From an uncultured Mycoplasmatota bacterium (GTDB lineage: Bacteria; Bacillota_I; Bacilli_A; RF39; UBA660): 35,759 nt of DNA. This document shows, one piece after another, positions 1 through 7,020 of the stretch. A program made the position numbers and the translations under genes. Under the pieces are notes generated by a model. It was not told the DNA's origin. It saw nothing but the letters and a program-made list of their open reading frames with translations, and did no database searches. Numbering within the stretch: the first letter of the stretch is position 1; every line of letters begins with the position of its first letter. Location: contig UQRY01000021.1 in assembly GCA_900543675.1 (NCBI GenBank), positions 1 to 35,759 on the forward strand. Direction: 5' to 3'.

Positions 1-274
1 GGGGGTGATATTATTAAAATCAGTATTATTAGTTTCAGTATTATTAATATTAGTATTATTAGTATTGTTATTTGTTATTTAACTCTCACTAGTTTCAATA
101 TTCTAAGGTTTGTGGTAAGTAATGCTGTTTTCGAGTTAGCTCTCGACAAAGTTGTAAATCAATCGTTGATATAAATGAATAATTACTATCTTTGATTAAA
201 AGTTTTAAGATAATAACTATCACTTTACTAATATATATGAAACATTTATATAATATCTTAACTATTTGATATTT
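1..274. other. AT-rich intergenic stretch at window edge with imperfect short repeats
   Basis: No gene is supported here. Positions 20-75 hold an imperfect low-complexity repeat built on AGTATTATTAG/TTTCAGTATTATT units. A small hairpin (CGAG, TTAGCT loop, CTCG) lies near 132-145. A frame on the plus strand is open from the window edge to about 174, but its translation is Ile/Ser-rich low complexity and cannot be called a gene. Confidence 0.4.
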
Positions 275-562
275 TTACAGTTTTTCAACAATAAGTTTCT
301 CTTTATCTGTTATTTTTAAGTGATACTTTTCTTTTAAAGCCTCATCTATGAGATAATATAGTAAGTTCTTTTCTTTATCATCTTTTAAGTAGTATTCTTT
401 AGAATCATTAATAATTCCATCTAAACTCATATAATTTCTATTATTAAACCTAGTATAGAAAGCATTGATATTACTTGCTACTAAAGATGCAAAGAAAAAT
501 ATATAATTAGTTTCTAAATCATTTACATAGTCATTTATTGTATCTATAACTGCACTATCCAT
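275..562 (-). CDS. Hypothetical 95-aa protein, mobile-element block
   Basis: I do not recognise this protein. It is 95 aa, charged (many K, E, D), with no clear membrane segment or catalytic motif; a hydrophobic patch near residues 20-30 (IFFFASLVA) is probably a buried helix. The ATG is preceded by AAGGAGC at good spacing, so the start is well supported. It lies 16 bp downstream of the PcfJ-like gene and on the same strand, so it is probably the last visible gene of that accessory operon. It is likely a real but element-specific small protein. Confidence 0.6.
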   Translation of the reverse strand: MDSAVIDTINDYVNDLETNYIFFFASLVASNINAFYTRFNNRNYMSLDGIINDSKEYYLKDDKEKNLLYYLIDEALKEKYHLKITDKEKLIVEKL

Positions 563-578
563 AACTTGCTCCTTCCTA

Positions 579-2015
579 CTATCTTATATATGAATTATTG
601 GAATAAATCATCTTGTTCTTTGCCCATTTATTAATAAAATTCATTTGTTCCTTTGTTGGAAAGTAATTATCTTTTATTCTACATTGGACTACTCTATTGT
701 TTTTAACCTCTATTGTAACAAGTGATTTTTCTTTATGCTCTATTTCTCTCATAAAATAAATATCAGTTTCAGCTAGAGCATAATCATCAATATATGTCTT
801 AACACAATTATTTTGTTGTTTTGACTCATCAAGTAAACTCTCTACTGAATTAGCTGCAAAGACTACATACTTTTTATCATTATAAGTAAACTTATCTAAT
901 AATTTAGCACGTTCTTTAATTAATTTATCATTTGATTCATTAAGAACTAACTTTAATAAATTAATAGCCTTATCATGTGCTTCCTTAAGATTTTTAGGAT
1001 ATAATACCCTACTATTTTTCATATCATATTCTAATCTTACACAAGCCTTAAGATAATCCAAATATTCATATTCACTATTATAATCAATAGATAGAACTTT
1101 CTTATAAGCCTTTTCTAAATCCACATAATTAGAGAGTGCTTTTAAATTACCTATTCCCTTAAGTTTATCAATTAACTTTATATCTTCTTTTTGTATAATT
1201 TTCAATACCTCTAATTCTTGTCTATCAATATTATTCCTTTTCATAAATGGATAAAATGTTTTAGGTACTCCAAAAATCTCTTTAAATGTTTTTCCACTAT
1301 TGAAACTATCTGCTTCACGAGCTAAATTATAAAGTTTTAATTTTACTAACATTTCAAAACTATGATAATATGCTAGTCTTGTAAAATAGTAAATAAAATC
1401 TATATAACTCATCTTGGCTACAAACTTATCTAACTGCGAATATTTTAAGTCAGTATTTTTTAATAGCCTTTTTAAATTATACGGGCATACCATACCTTGA
1501 ACATCTCTATAAGCCCAACGATAATTTCTACCTCGCCAATATTCAAACTCTTGATAATGTGCTATATACATATAACCCATATGGTTATGAACTTGGTTAG
1601 TTACAAAACCCTTAATCTCATTATTATCAATAATCGTTCTCATATATTCAGTTATTTTGTGGGTGGTATGAAACTGATTATAAGTAGAATATAATTCAAA
1701 AGTTCTTAAGATAAAGGTATCTTCAATTCTATCTAATAGTTGCAAGTTATCCTTAAATTCACATTGTTGTAAACGATCAGTTTTTACAAGTAATGTTTGC
1801 TTACAATTAGGACATTTAATTTCATCATTAACTTTTACTTTAGAAATAAAATGATAGTCACAATTTGTGCAATAACATTTGCTATTCTTACTTTTAATAA
1901 TTAAATTATGAGTTTGTTCTTTTTCCTTAATAAATCTTTCAAAACAACTTGGAATTATAAACTTTTCATCTGCCAAAGATAATAGTCTTCTATACTTTTT
2001 CTTAATGTATGTCAA
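579..2015 (-). CDS. PcfJ-like protein
   Basis: PcfJ-family protein, named after a gene of conjugative plasmid pCF10; the family is common on integrative/conjugative elements and phages and its biochemical function is not known. The N-terminus has a zinc-ribbon-like pair of CxxC motifs (C49-x2-C52 and C68-x2-C71). The C-terminal third carries the family hallmark: a QQNNCVKTY segment, then IEV..NRVVQCRIKDN and a closing FINKWAKNK helix. The start is a TTG whose bases overlap the TGA stop of the upstream PcfK-like gene (TTGA), with GGAG about 7 nt upstream, so the two are translationally coupled. At 478 aa it looks full length. Family assignment is firm, function is not. Confidence 0.85.
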   Translation of the reverse strand: MTYIKKKYRRLLSLADEKFIIPSCFERFIKEKEQTHNLIIKSKNSKCYCTNCDYHFISKVKVNDEIKCPNCKQTLLVKTDRLQQCEFKDNLQLLDRIEDTFILRTFELYSTYNQFHTTHKITEYMRTIIDNNEIKGFVTNQVHNHMGYMYIAHYQEFEYWRGRNYRWAYRDVQGMVCPYNLKRLLKNTDLKYSQLDKFVAKMSYIDFIYYFTRLAYYHSFEMLVKLKLYNLAREADSFNSGKTFKEIFGVPKTFYPFMKRNNIDRQELEVLKIIQKEDIKLIDKLKGIGNLKALSNYVDLEKAYKKVLSIDYNSEYEYLDYLKACVRLEYDMKNSRVLYPKNLKEAHDKAINLLKLVLNESNDKLIKERAKLLDKFTYNDKKYVVFAANSVESLLDESKQQNNCVKTYIDDYALAETDIYFMREIEHKEKSLVTIEVKNNRVVQCRIKDNYFPTKEQMNFINKWAKNKMIYSNNSYIR

Positions 2016-2368
2016 AACTCTAACTCCAAAGATAATTGACCCGTAGGCTTATCTTCTTTCTTCTCTACTTTAGTTTTTAAAGTAATTGGTATAGGGTCAT
2101 TTAACCCTAATTCTTCATTACCTTTTTTAAAATATTCTAAAGACCAATTATACACTGTTTCATCTTCAATAACTGCTACGTTATTTACTGCTTGTTCTTT
2201 AGCTTTACGATTAATATAACTCATCATTTGTGTTAAATTCTTTTCTTGATTAAGGTAAACTTCACTCATATCTGGTACTTTGATTAGATATTCAAGAATA
2301 ATATTTAAGGCATTATCATTTTTTCCATCATCTCTATATAACTGTTTTAGTCTTTCGTATCCATCCAT
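2012..2368 (-). CDS. PcfK-like / AcrIIA9-family protein
   Basis: A 118-aa protein of the PcfK-like family. What I see: an N-terminal helical stretch, a LTQMMSYINRKAKEQA segment, then VAVIEDETVYNWSLEYF, which matches the conserved core (aspartate-glutamate, valine-tyrosine, tryptophan) of this family. From knowledge of the family, AcrIIA9, an inhibitor of type II-A Cas9 found by functional metagenomics, is a PcfK homolog, so many members are now labelled AcrIIA9-family. Whether this one inhibits Cas9 cannot be told from sequence. It overlaps the PcfJ-like gene by 4 bp, the usual PcfK-PcfJ pairing. The ATG has AAAGGATT upstream. Confidence 0.8.
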   Translation of the reverse strand: MDGYERLKQLYRDDGKNDNALNIILEYLIKVPDMSEVYLNQEKNLTQMMSYINRKAKEQAVNNVAVIEDETVYNWSLEYFKKGNEELGLNDPIPITLKTKVEKKEDKPTGQLSLELEF

Positions 2369-2403
2369 TTCGTTAATCCTTTCACTGTGTCTATACTAAT
2401 TTT

Positions 2404-2664
2404 CTATTTATAGTTTCTAAATGCCTCAATAGTCGCTCTAATTAACTTTTTATTAAATCTAAATTGTCCTGACAACTGGAAATATATATTTGGAACATAT
2501 TTTACTGCTTCCATTGCTAGATTAATATTACTATTAATTAATTCAACTAATATAGGAGAAACCTCATAGATTTTAGTATCCTTACTCATTACTTTTAGTA
2601 TTTCTATAGCATCATTTCCATTAATGATCTTTACACCTACTCCAACATCATCTTTAGTTTCCAA
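2404..2664 (-). CDS. Small DUF4116-like protein
   Basis: An 86-aa protein whose C-terminal half (SNINLAMEAVKYVPNIYFQL followed by FNKKLIRATIEAF) resembles the helical repeat of DUF4116, in which units of the form 'n x x l a l e a V k' alternate. The N-terminal half is unrecognised. The start is TTG, supported by a near-perfect AAAGGAGGTG ribosome-binding site; no ATG fits. A palindrome (TTAACTA-C-TAGTTAA) sits just upstream of the binding site. It lies 35 bp upstream of the PcfK-like gene, probably in the same operon. The DUF4116 resemblance is my pattern match and is moderate. Confidence 0.55.
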   Translation of the reverse strand: METKDDVGVGVKIINGNDAIEILKVMSKDTKIYEVSPILVELINSNINLAMEAVKYVPNIYFQLSGQFRFNKKLIRATIEAFRNYK

Positions 2665-2676
2665 TTTGCACCTCCT

Positions 2677-2691
2677 TTAACTACTAGTTAA
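2677..2691. promoter_or_regulatory. 15-bp palindrome upstream of the DUF4116-like gene
   Basis: TTAACTA-C-TAGTTAA, two perfect 7-bp arms around one base, directly upstream of the ribosome-binding site of the 2404-2664 gene. It has the form of a dimeric repressor operator, but no cognate regulator is visible. Confidence 0.3.
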
Positions 2692-2867
2692 ACACAGTGT
2701 AATTTATTTACAACCCCCTAATAAAAATTAACAAAGAATAACAAAAAAGATTATATTATTCATACAATCTTTTCATTTATATATTATTTTTATAAAATAT
2801 TCATATCTTGAACATCTGCATTTAATAATCTGTTTATAATTTCTTTTACAATAATACCTAAATTATT

Positions 2868-3422
2868 TTATTTACTAACGTTGAAAGAATACTCAATGTA
2901 TGTAAATATTATTCTATCTGGAATATTTGCATCTATAGAGACATTTTGTAAATGCTCCAATGTTGGTTTTATTCCATCCGCCTCTTTACGCAACTGTGAA
3001 AGTATAATAATTGGCACATTATATTCTACTGCAATTGATTTTAATTCTCGCAATACATCATTACTTTCTTGGATATTAAAACGAATTTCTAATAATTCTA
3101 TATAATCAATAATAACTATATCTATATCTTTAGATTCTTCAAGAAATTTTTTTATGTCGTTCATAGATTTCGTATCAAGTCCATTAATGATATTTAAATT
3201 TTCATTAAGATAACTGTCATTTAGTCTTTCTTTAATACGTGAATATAAAAATTCTGGTGAACTCTCAAAATTAAAAAATAATATTTTTTTATTATTTTCA
3301 CTTGCTATTTCACTTGCTAATTTCAAACTAAAAAATGTCTTACCAGTGTATGTTCTTCCTGCTACGAGTATTAAATCATTAGAATTAATTGTTTTTGCTA
3401 ATTCGTTTATCTCTTTATTCAT
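2868..3422 (-). CDS. DnaB C-terminal/RecA-like ATPase, stand-alone domain
   Basis: A 184-aa P-loop ATPase. Walker A is G22-R-T-Y-T-G-K-T29; the FNFESS segment with E53 corresponds to the catalytic-glutamate strand (FSLEM in DnaB); Walker B is IVIIDY with D106; LRELKSIAVEYNVPIIILSQLR (142-145 SQLR) matches the sensor strand of DnaB/RadA-type helicases. The protein begins directly at the ATPase core and stops just after it, so it lacks the N-terminal and linker domains of a true replicative helicase (usual length about 450 aa). It may be an accessory replication or loader ATPase of the element. The ATG has a GAGG site; a possible promoter lies at 3447-3475. Confidence 0.75.
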   Translation of the reverse strand: MNKEINELAKTINSNDLILVAGRTYTGKTFFSLKLASEIASENNKKILFFNFESSPEFLYSRIKERLNDSYLNENLNIINGLDTKSMNDIKKFLEESKDIDIVIIDYIELLEIRFNIQESNDVLRELKSIAVEYNVPIIILSQLRKEADGIKPTLEHLQNVSIDANIPDRIIFTYIEYSFNVSK

Positions 3423-3446
3423 AATTACCTCACTTCCTTGCTACAT

Positions 3447-3475
3447 ATGTTACCACAATTAAATATGTAATACAA
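3447..3475 (-). promoter_or_regulatory. Putative promoter of the DnaB-like gene
   Basis: On the minus strand TTGTAT (3470-3475) and TAACAT (3447-3452) are separated by 17 bp, ending about 25 bp before the start codon. Both boxes are imperfect, so support is moderate. Confidence 0.4.
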
Positions 3476-3543
3476 ACCTATTTTAGATTTCTAGTATAAT
3501 ACCAACTAGCTTGCCAGTTAAACCAACTCTAACCCACAAAAAA

Positions 3544-3570
3544 GAGATTGCCAATATGTTGGCAACCTTT
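3544..3570 (-). terminator. Hairpin after the 448-aa gene
   Basis: TTGCCAA (3548-3554), a TATG loop, and TTGGCAA (3559-3565) form a 7-bp stem. On the minus strand it is followed by TCTCTTTTTT. It sits just downstream of the 3604-4950 gene and is probably its terminator. A separate perfect 16-bp palindrome (AACGTTTTAAAACGTT, 3590-3605) overlaps that gene's stop codon. Confidence 0.5.
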
Positions 3571-3603
3571 TAATAAAATAACAAATTAAAACGTTTTAAA
3601 ACG

Positions 3604-4950
3604 TTAATTATATATAATATCTAAACACATTAAATATATCTTCTCATCTTCTAATGTAATATTAGAATCTTTATTTTCACTTTTTATATGCCAGTATATT
3701 GGATTAAGCTCTAAACAAGCCTTTATCATATCAGTTTTAATTAAATATTCTTCTTTTGAATATAACCTTCTATCGGTTATTATTTTATTCTTCACTCTTT
3801 TCTTAACTTTTAAAAACTCACCCATAGTCATTTCATTTACTGCTAATGGATTTTCTATTCTAACACATTTACAAAATCTGCTCCTCATTGCTTCCGTAAT
3901 ATCACCTTTAGAACATAGAGCTATTAAAGGCCTTTTAGTTTCTTCAATAAACTTTAATAATGCTCCTTGCCCTACTTTAGAAATAAAAGATAAATCTCCG
4001 AAAGCTACTGTTTTTTCTGTTTCAAAATCATAAGTTGAAATAAATTTAATAACATCATCTGGTGTTTTTAAAAAATAAATATCATCACTATATAATTCTT
4101 TAAACAATTTACAACCTAGTTCTCCCATTATAATAGTAGTCATAAACTCTTTTGCACTATTAATAGAACTTATTACTTTTTGTTTTTTACTATCAATAAT
4201 CATACTCATATCAGTTTGTTCTTTTTTCATTAAACTATGAGTTAAATAATGACAATCATTACCATAGAATATATCATTAAATAAACTAAATAATCTTAAA
4301 GTAGGATCATTTAAACACCTGCATAATTTAAAATGATTTTTAATAGCATTAGGTAATTTTCGCTTATATAAATAACAAAACTTTTGTTGTTTAGAGTATA
4401 GCCAATTATTAGTTATACTACTTACTTTATTTTCAACACTATTTATAATAAACATTATTAACATTTCTTCAATTTTATTTACATTTTTATCATTACAACA
4501 TTTTAAAAGCATAGCAAGGAATAATCTAGGACAGTCTATAACCTCTAACAAAGAGTTTACTGCAAACTCTGATTCAATATATAAATTTGGTAGCTCACCA
4601 CATATCCATAGATATTTAAAACAATAAAGAAATTCATCATATTTAGTTGTCATTAAGAAATAGTTGTTACTTGTTGGTTTTTTATTATGCTTTTTATAAG
4701 CTAATTCAAGTAACGTTTCTCTATCATCTAAATTATAATCACCTGCACTAGATACAATGATATATGGTACATCACTTTTTTTAACTAATTCAAATAATAA
4801 ACCACTGCCAGAATATATAAATGGTTGATTAGTATTAATAGAGTAAATAACATCATCTTTAGTTTTTGCTATTCTAAACATTGGATACATAAATTGTATA
4901 ACACCAACATCACTGCACATAACTTGCTTATTTATTAAATCGTCAAGCAT
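3604..4950 (-). CDS. Unrecognised 448-aa protein with a clamp-loader delta-prime-like segment
   Basis: I do not recognise the whole protein. Residues 313-366 read like the core of DNA polymerase III delta-prime/DnaX: TVAFGDLSFISKVGQGALLKFIEE corresponds to the 'anALLK.LEEPP' helix, then PLIALCSK to the sensor-1 strand, then MRSRFCKCVRI to the SRC motif with following strand. No Walker A is visible, as is also true of many delta-prime subunits. The N-terminal 300 residues are of unknown fold and rich in Cys and aromatic residues. The ATG has a strong AAGGAGTGAT site. Position next to a DnaB-like ATPase in a mobile block suggests an element-encoded replication factor; this is inference. Confidence 0.55.
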   Translation of the reverse strand: MLDDLINKQVMCSDVGVIQFMYPMFRIAKTKDDVIYSINTNQPFIYSGSGLLFELVKKSDVPYIIVSSAGDYNLDDRETLLELAYKKHNKKPTSNNYFLMTTKYDEFLYCFKYLWICGELPNLYIESEFAVNSLLEVIDCPRLFLAMLLKCCNDKNVNKIEEMLIMFIINSVENKVSSITNNWLYSKQQKFCYLYKRKLPNAIKNHFKLCRCLNDPTLRLFSLFNDIFYGNDCHYLTHSLMKKEQTDMSMIIDSKKQKVISSINSAKEFMTTIIMGELGCKLFKELYSDDIYFLKTPDDVIKFISTYDFETEKTVAFGDLSFISKVGQGALLKFIEETKRPLIALCSKGDITEAMRSRFCKCVRIENPLAVNEMTMGEFLKVKKRVKNKIITDRRLYSKEEYLIKTDMIKACLELNPIYWHIKSENKDSNITLEDEKIYLMCLDIIYN

Positions 4951-4976
4951 ACTTTATCACTCCTTAAAAATAACTC

Positions 4977-5029
4977 TGTGGACAAAAATAGTATGCTGTG
5001 GACAGAAATTTTAATAATTTTGTGGACAA
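4977..5029. repeat. Three TGTGGACA boxes (DnaA-box-like)
   Basis: TGTGGACAA at 4977-4985 and 5021-5029 and TGTGGACAG at 4997-5005, all in one orientation. Their complement TTGTCCACA/CTGTCCACA differs by one or two positions from the DnaA box TTATCCACA. Two further copies in opposite orientation lie at 5210-5229, on the other side of the tRNA-Phe gene. Confidence 0.6.
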
Positions 5030-5062
5030 AAAAATCAACTACTTCTTTCAGAAGCGTTGATT
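5026..5062 (-). terminator. Terminator of the tRNA operon
   Basis: On the minus strand AATCAAC (from 5062-5056) and GTTGATT (5039-5033) form the base, with TTCT/AGAA pairing inside, followed by seven T. It begins 15 bp beyond the CCA end of tRNA-Phe and is a convincing intrinsic terminator. Confidence 0.8.
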
Positions 5063-5076
5063 TTATTAGCATCTAA

Positions 5077-5152
5077 TGGTGGCTCCAGCGGGAATCGAAC
5101 CAGCGACACAAGGATTTTCAGTCCTTTGCTCTACCGACTGAGCTATGAAGCC
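5077..5152 (-). tRNA. tRNA-Phe (GAA)
   Basis: Cloverleaf with anticodon loop CTGAAAA (anticodon GAA) and encoded CCA. The acceptor stem GGCTTCA/TGGAGCC has one T-G wobble. The T stem GCTGG/CCCGC has a T-C mismatch in the middle, unusual for a sole functional tRNA-Phe. It is the last gene of the operon and lies next to the mobile block. Confidence 0.9.
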
Positions 5153-5153
5153 A
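5110..5153. repeat. 44-bp direct repeat, copy 1 (possible att core)
   Basis: Identical to 5314-5357 except for one base (T5146 versus C5350). It spans the 5' half of tRNA-Phe from the anticodon stem to the 5' end. The two copies are 204 bp apart. Such a repeat of a tRNA segment is what integration at a tRNA gene leaves, but tandem tRNA duplication would also explain it. Confidence 0.55.
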
Positions 5154-5209
5154 TTTCGTTTAAATTAATCTAAATAGGAACAAGTGTGATAAAATACGTT
5201 TATTCTATT

Positions 5210-5229
5210 TTGTCCACACTCTGTCCACA
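5210..5229. repeat. Two TGTCCACA boxes, opposite orientation
   Basis: TTGTCCACA at 5210-5218 and CTGTCCACA at 5221-5229. These face the three boxes at 4977-5029, so the five together bracket the intact tRNA-Phe. Either DnaA-type binding sites or integrase arm-type sites would fit. Confidence 0.55.
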
Positions 5230-5297
5230 GACTAATTTAAAGCTCTAGTTTATATATATCAAAGCTCCTTGAAATATAAGCATAAAACTTATATTGT

Positions 5298-5356
5298 GGC
5301 AGAACCTAGGACAAAGGATTTTCAGTCCTTTGCTCTACCGACTGAGCTACGAAGCC
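5298..5356 (-). pseudogene. Broken tRNA-Phe copy
   Basis: The 5' half, D arm and anticodon arm (anticodon GAA) of a tRNA-Phe are intact, followed by a shortened T-arm remnant (TAGGTTC then TGCC) and no acceptor 3' strand or CCA. The 5' acceptor strand is GGCTTCG, one base different from the intact copy. Part of the T arm and the 3' acceptor appear deleted, so it cannot form a cloverleaf. It sits between tRNA-Asp and the intact tRNA-Phe, and is likely the original operon member or an attachment-site scar. Confidence 0.7.
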
Positions 5357-5357
5357 A
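5314..5357. repeat. 44-bp direct repeat, copy 2
   Basis: Second copy of the tRNA-Phe 5'-half repeat described at 5110-5153; one mismatch in 44 bp. Confidence 0.55.
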
Positions 5358-5359
5358 AA

Positions 5360-5435
5360 TGGCGGTCTCGACGGGAATTGAACCCGCGATCTTCTGCGTG
5401 ACAGGCAGACGTGTTAACCCCTGCACTACGAGACC
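5360..5435 (-). tRNA. tRNA-Asp (GTC)
   Basis: Acceptor GGTCTCG/CGAGACC, anticodon loop CTGTCAC (GTC), T arm GCGGG-TTCAATT-CCCGT, encoded CCA. Part of the minus-strand tRNA operon. Confidence 0.95.
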
Positions 5436-5439
5436 AATT

Positions 5440-5516
<77 letters not shown>

Positions 5517-5524
5517 ATATAAGA

Positions 5525-5617
5525 TGGCGGAGGAAAAGGGATTCGAACCCCTGCGCCGCTTGCACGACCTCCCGGTTTTCAAGACCGGTCCCTTCAACCA
5601 GACTTGGGTATTCCTCC
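5525..5617 (-). tRNA. tRNA-Ser (TGA)
   Basis: 93-nt class II tRNA with a long variable arm; acceptor GGAGGAA/TTCCTCC, anticodon loop CTTGAAA (TGA), encoded CCA. Confidence 0.95.
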
Positions 5618-5623
5618 ATAAGA

Positions 5624-5712
5624 TGGTGCCTAAGGCCGGACTTGAACCGGCACGGGTGTTGAAGCCCGCAGGATTTTAAGTCCTGTGCGTCTACCTATTC
5701 CGCCACTCAGGC
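5624..5712 (-). tRNA. tRNA-Leu (TAA)
   Basis: 89-nt class II tRNA; acceptor GCCTGAG/CTTAGGC, anticodon loop CTTAAAA (TAA), long variable arm, encoded CCA. Confidence 0.95.
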
Positions 5713-5720
5713 ACATATAA

Positions 5721-5796
5721 TGGTGCCTCGTTGGAGATTCGAACTCCAGACCCTTTGATTAAAAGTCAAATGCTCTACCGACTGAGCTAACGAAGC
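5721..5796 (-). tRNA. tRNA-Lys (TTT)
   Basis: Anticodon loop CTTTTAA (TTT); acceptor GCTTCGT/ACGAGGC with one T-G wobble; encoded CCA. Confidence 0.95.
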
Positions 5797-5809
5797 GAAT
5801 AATTTAAAA

Positions 5810-5884
5810 TGGCTGCCTCGGCTAGATTCGAACTAGCGCATGTCAGAGTCAAAGTCTGATGCCTTACCACTTGGCTACGAGGCA
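5810..5884 (-). tRNA. tRNA-Gln (TTG)
   Basis: Anticodon loop CTTTGAC (TTG); acceptor TGCCTCG/CGAGGCA with the T1-A72 pair typical of tRNA-Gln; encoded CCA. Confidence 0.95.
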
Positions 5885-5891
5885 ATCACGA

Positions 5892-5975
5892 TGGTGGAGA
5901 GAAATGGATTCGAACCATTGAACCCGTAGGAGCAGATTTACAGTCTGCCGCGTTTAGCCACTTCGCTATCTCTCC
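5892..5975 (-). tRNA. tRNA-Tyr (GTA)
   Basis: 84-nt class II tRNA; anticodon loop CTGTAAA (GTA); acceptor GGAGAGA; variable arm present; encoded CCA. Confidence 0.95.
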
Positions 5976-5982
5976 AAATAAA

Positions 5983-6058
5983 TGGTGCCGAAAACAGGAA
6001 TCGAACCCGTAACCTATTGATTACAAATCAATTGCTCTACCAATTGAGCTATTTCGGC
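5983..6058 (-). tRNA. tRNA-Thr (TGT)
   Basis: Anticodon loop TTTGTAA (TGT); acceptor GCCGAAA/TTTCGGC; encoded CCA. Confidence 0.95.
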
Positions 6059-6065
6059 ACATAAA

Positions 6066-6142
6066 TGGTGGGCGATGCAGGACTCGAACCTGCGACCCCC
6101 TGCTTGTAAGGCAGGTGCTCTAACCAACTGAGCTAATCGCCC
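6066..6142 (-). tRNA. tRNA-Val (TAC)
   Basis: First gene of the operon. Anticodon loop CTTACAA (TAC); acceptor GGGCGAT; encoded CCA. Confidence 0.95.
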
Positions 6143-6175
6143 AAATAAATTCAAACTAATGACTTGACGTTATCA

Positions 6176-6204
6176 AATATAACATTTTGTAGAATGTTTG
6201 TCAA
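6176..6204 (-). promoter_or_regulatory. tRNA operon promoter
   Basis: On the minus strand a perfect -35 TTGACA (6199-6204), 17-bp spacer, and -10 TATATT (6176-6181), about 34 bp before tRNA-Val. Nothing else lies between, so it drives the ten-tRNA operon. Confidence 0.85.
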
Positions 6205-6223
6205 TATAAATAATTTATTTTTT

Positions 6224-6580
6224 TTATTTTTTGTTAAATTCTTTCTTTTTTTCCGAAATCCACCCCTCTAAATTAGCCCTCAGAGGTGCAAAACCTTCAC
6301 CAACTTCACAAACATTATTTTTTGTTTTTTGATTTACACGATAATCCAAATCCTTAATACTAAGCTTCACATGATAGTTTTCTTCATCCGTTTCCACAAC
6401 TCTCACACGAATCGTTTCACCCACAGATACATAATCATTAACATCTTTAACAAAATTCCTAGATATTTCAGAAATATGAATTAATCCACTATAAAATTCA
6501 TCCAGTCCAACAAATACGCCATACTTCTCTATCCCCGTGACGCATCCCGTGACAATTTTCCCTTTTTCATATTTAAACAT
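6224..6580 (-). CDS. S1-domain RNA-binding regulator (CvfD/YugI-like, general stress protein 13 type)
   Basis: A 118-aa single S1-domain protein. The S1 fold spans about residues 5-75: KGKIVTGCVTGIEKYGVFVGL, then YSGLIHISEIS and the strand IRVRVVETDEENYHVKLSIK. The tail VGEGFAPLRANLEGWI is typical of the Gram-positive GSP13/YugI/CvfD group, ribosome-associated post-transcriptional regulators linked to stress and virulence in related species. Start chosen at the ATG at 6580 because AGAAGGTG precedes it by 6 nt; a GTG three codons earlier would sit inside that site. Its promoter is at 6602-6630. It is monocistronic, between the tRNA operon and a large intergenic region. Confidence 0.85.
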   Translation of the reverse strand: MFKYEKGKIVTGCVTGIEKYGVFVGLDEFYSGLIHISEISRNFVKDVNDYVSVGETIRVRVVETDEENYHVKLSIKDLDYRVNQKTKNNVCEVGEGFAPLRANLEGWISEKKKEFNKK

Positions 6581-6601
6581 TTGATACACCTTCTAAAACA
6601 C

Positions 6602-6630
6602 ATTTTAACAGATTCTAACACAACAAACAA
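6602..6630 (-). promoter_or_regulatory. Promoter of the S1-domain gene
   Basis: TTGTTT (6625-6630) and TAAAAT (6602-6607) on the minus strand with 17-bp spacing, about 20 bp before the start codon. Confidence 0.55.
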
Positions 6631-6951
6631 TGAATTTAACAAAATTCTGTGGAAAAAATAAAAAAAGTGAAAAGTTTTTCTAAACGCAACCCTTGTTTTG
6701 TAAAAAATTGCATTTAACTGGTAAAAACTACTTAGTTGCATTTAAGTAGAAAATTTTTGTTTTTAGAATTTACTGCTAATTATGAAAAATGTATATAATA
6801 TTAGTCAACTAAAGTATAACAACATTGGTTGCATTTTGAATTTCAAAAAATATTCCAAAATTCAACCTATTTTAATCGTGTTCTAATAAAAATAATAGAT
6901 TGCTTATCAATATATTACTATAAAGTACTAATAAAACCCAGTATTTTAAAC

Positions 6952-7002
6952 AAAAATGCAAGGGCGGACATAGTGAGTTCATCTTGACCCTTGCATTTTT
7001 TT
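6952..7002 (+). terminator. Long-stem hairpin, terminator-like
   Basis: AAAAATGCAAGGG (6952-6964) pairs with CCCTTGCATTTTT (6988-7000), 13 bp, around a 23-nt loop, followed by more T. No plus-strand gene precedes it, so it may terminate an unannotated RNA, or act on either strand. Confidence 0.5.
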
Positions 7003-7020
7003 ATCAGAGTAAAATAGTCA

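Noticed and set aside
1..174. Plus-strand frame open from the window edge for 57 codons
   Set aside because: Ile/Ser low-complexity translation from an AT-rich repeat, no start in the window and no family resemblance; it could be the tail of a gene but cannot be supported.
6529..6741. Minus-strand 70-codon ORF upstream of the S1-domain gene
   Set aside because: It overlaps the S1 gene start and its promoter in another frame and has no ribosome-binding site.
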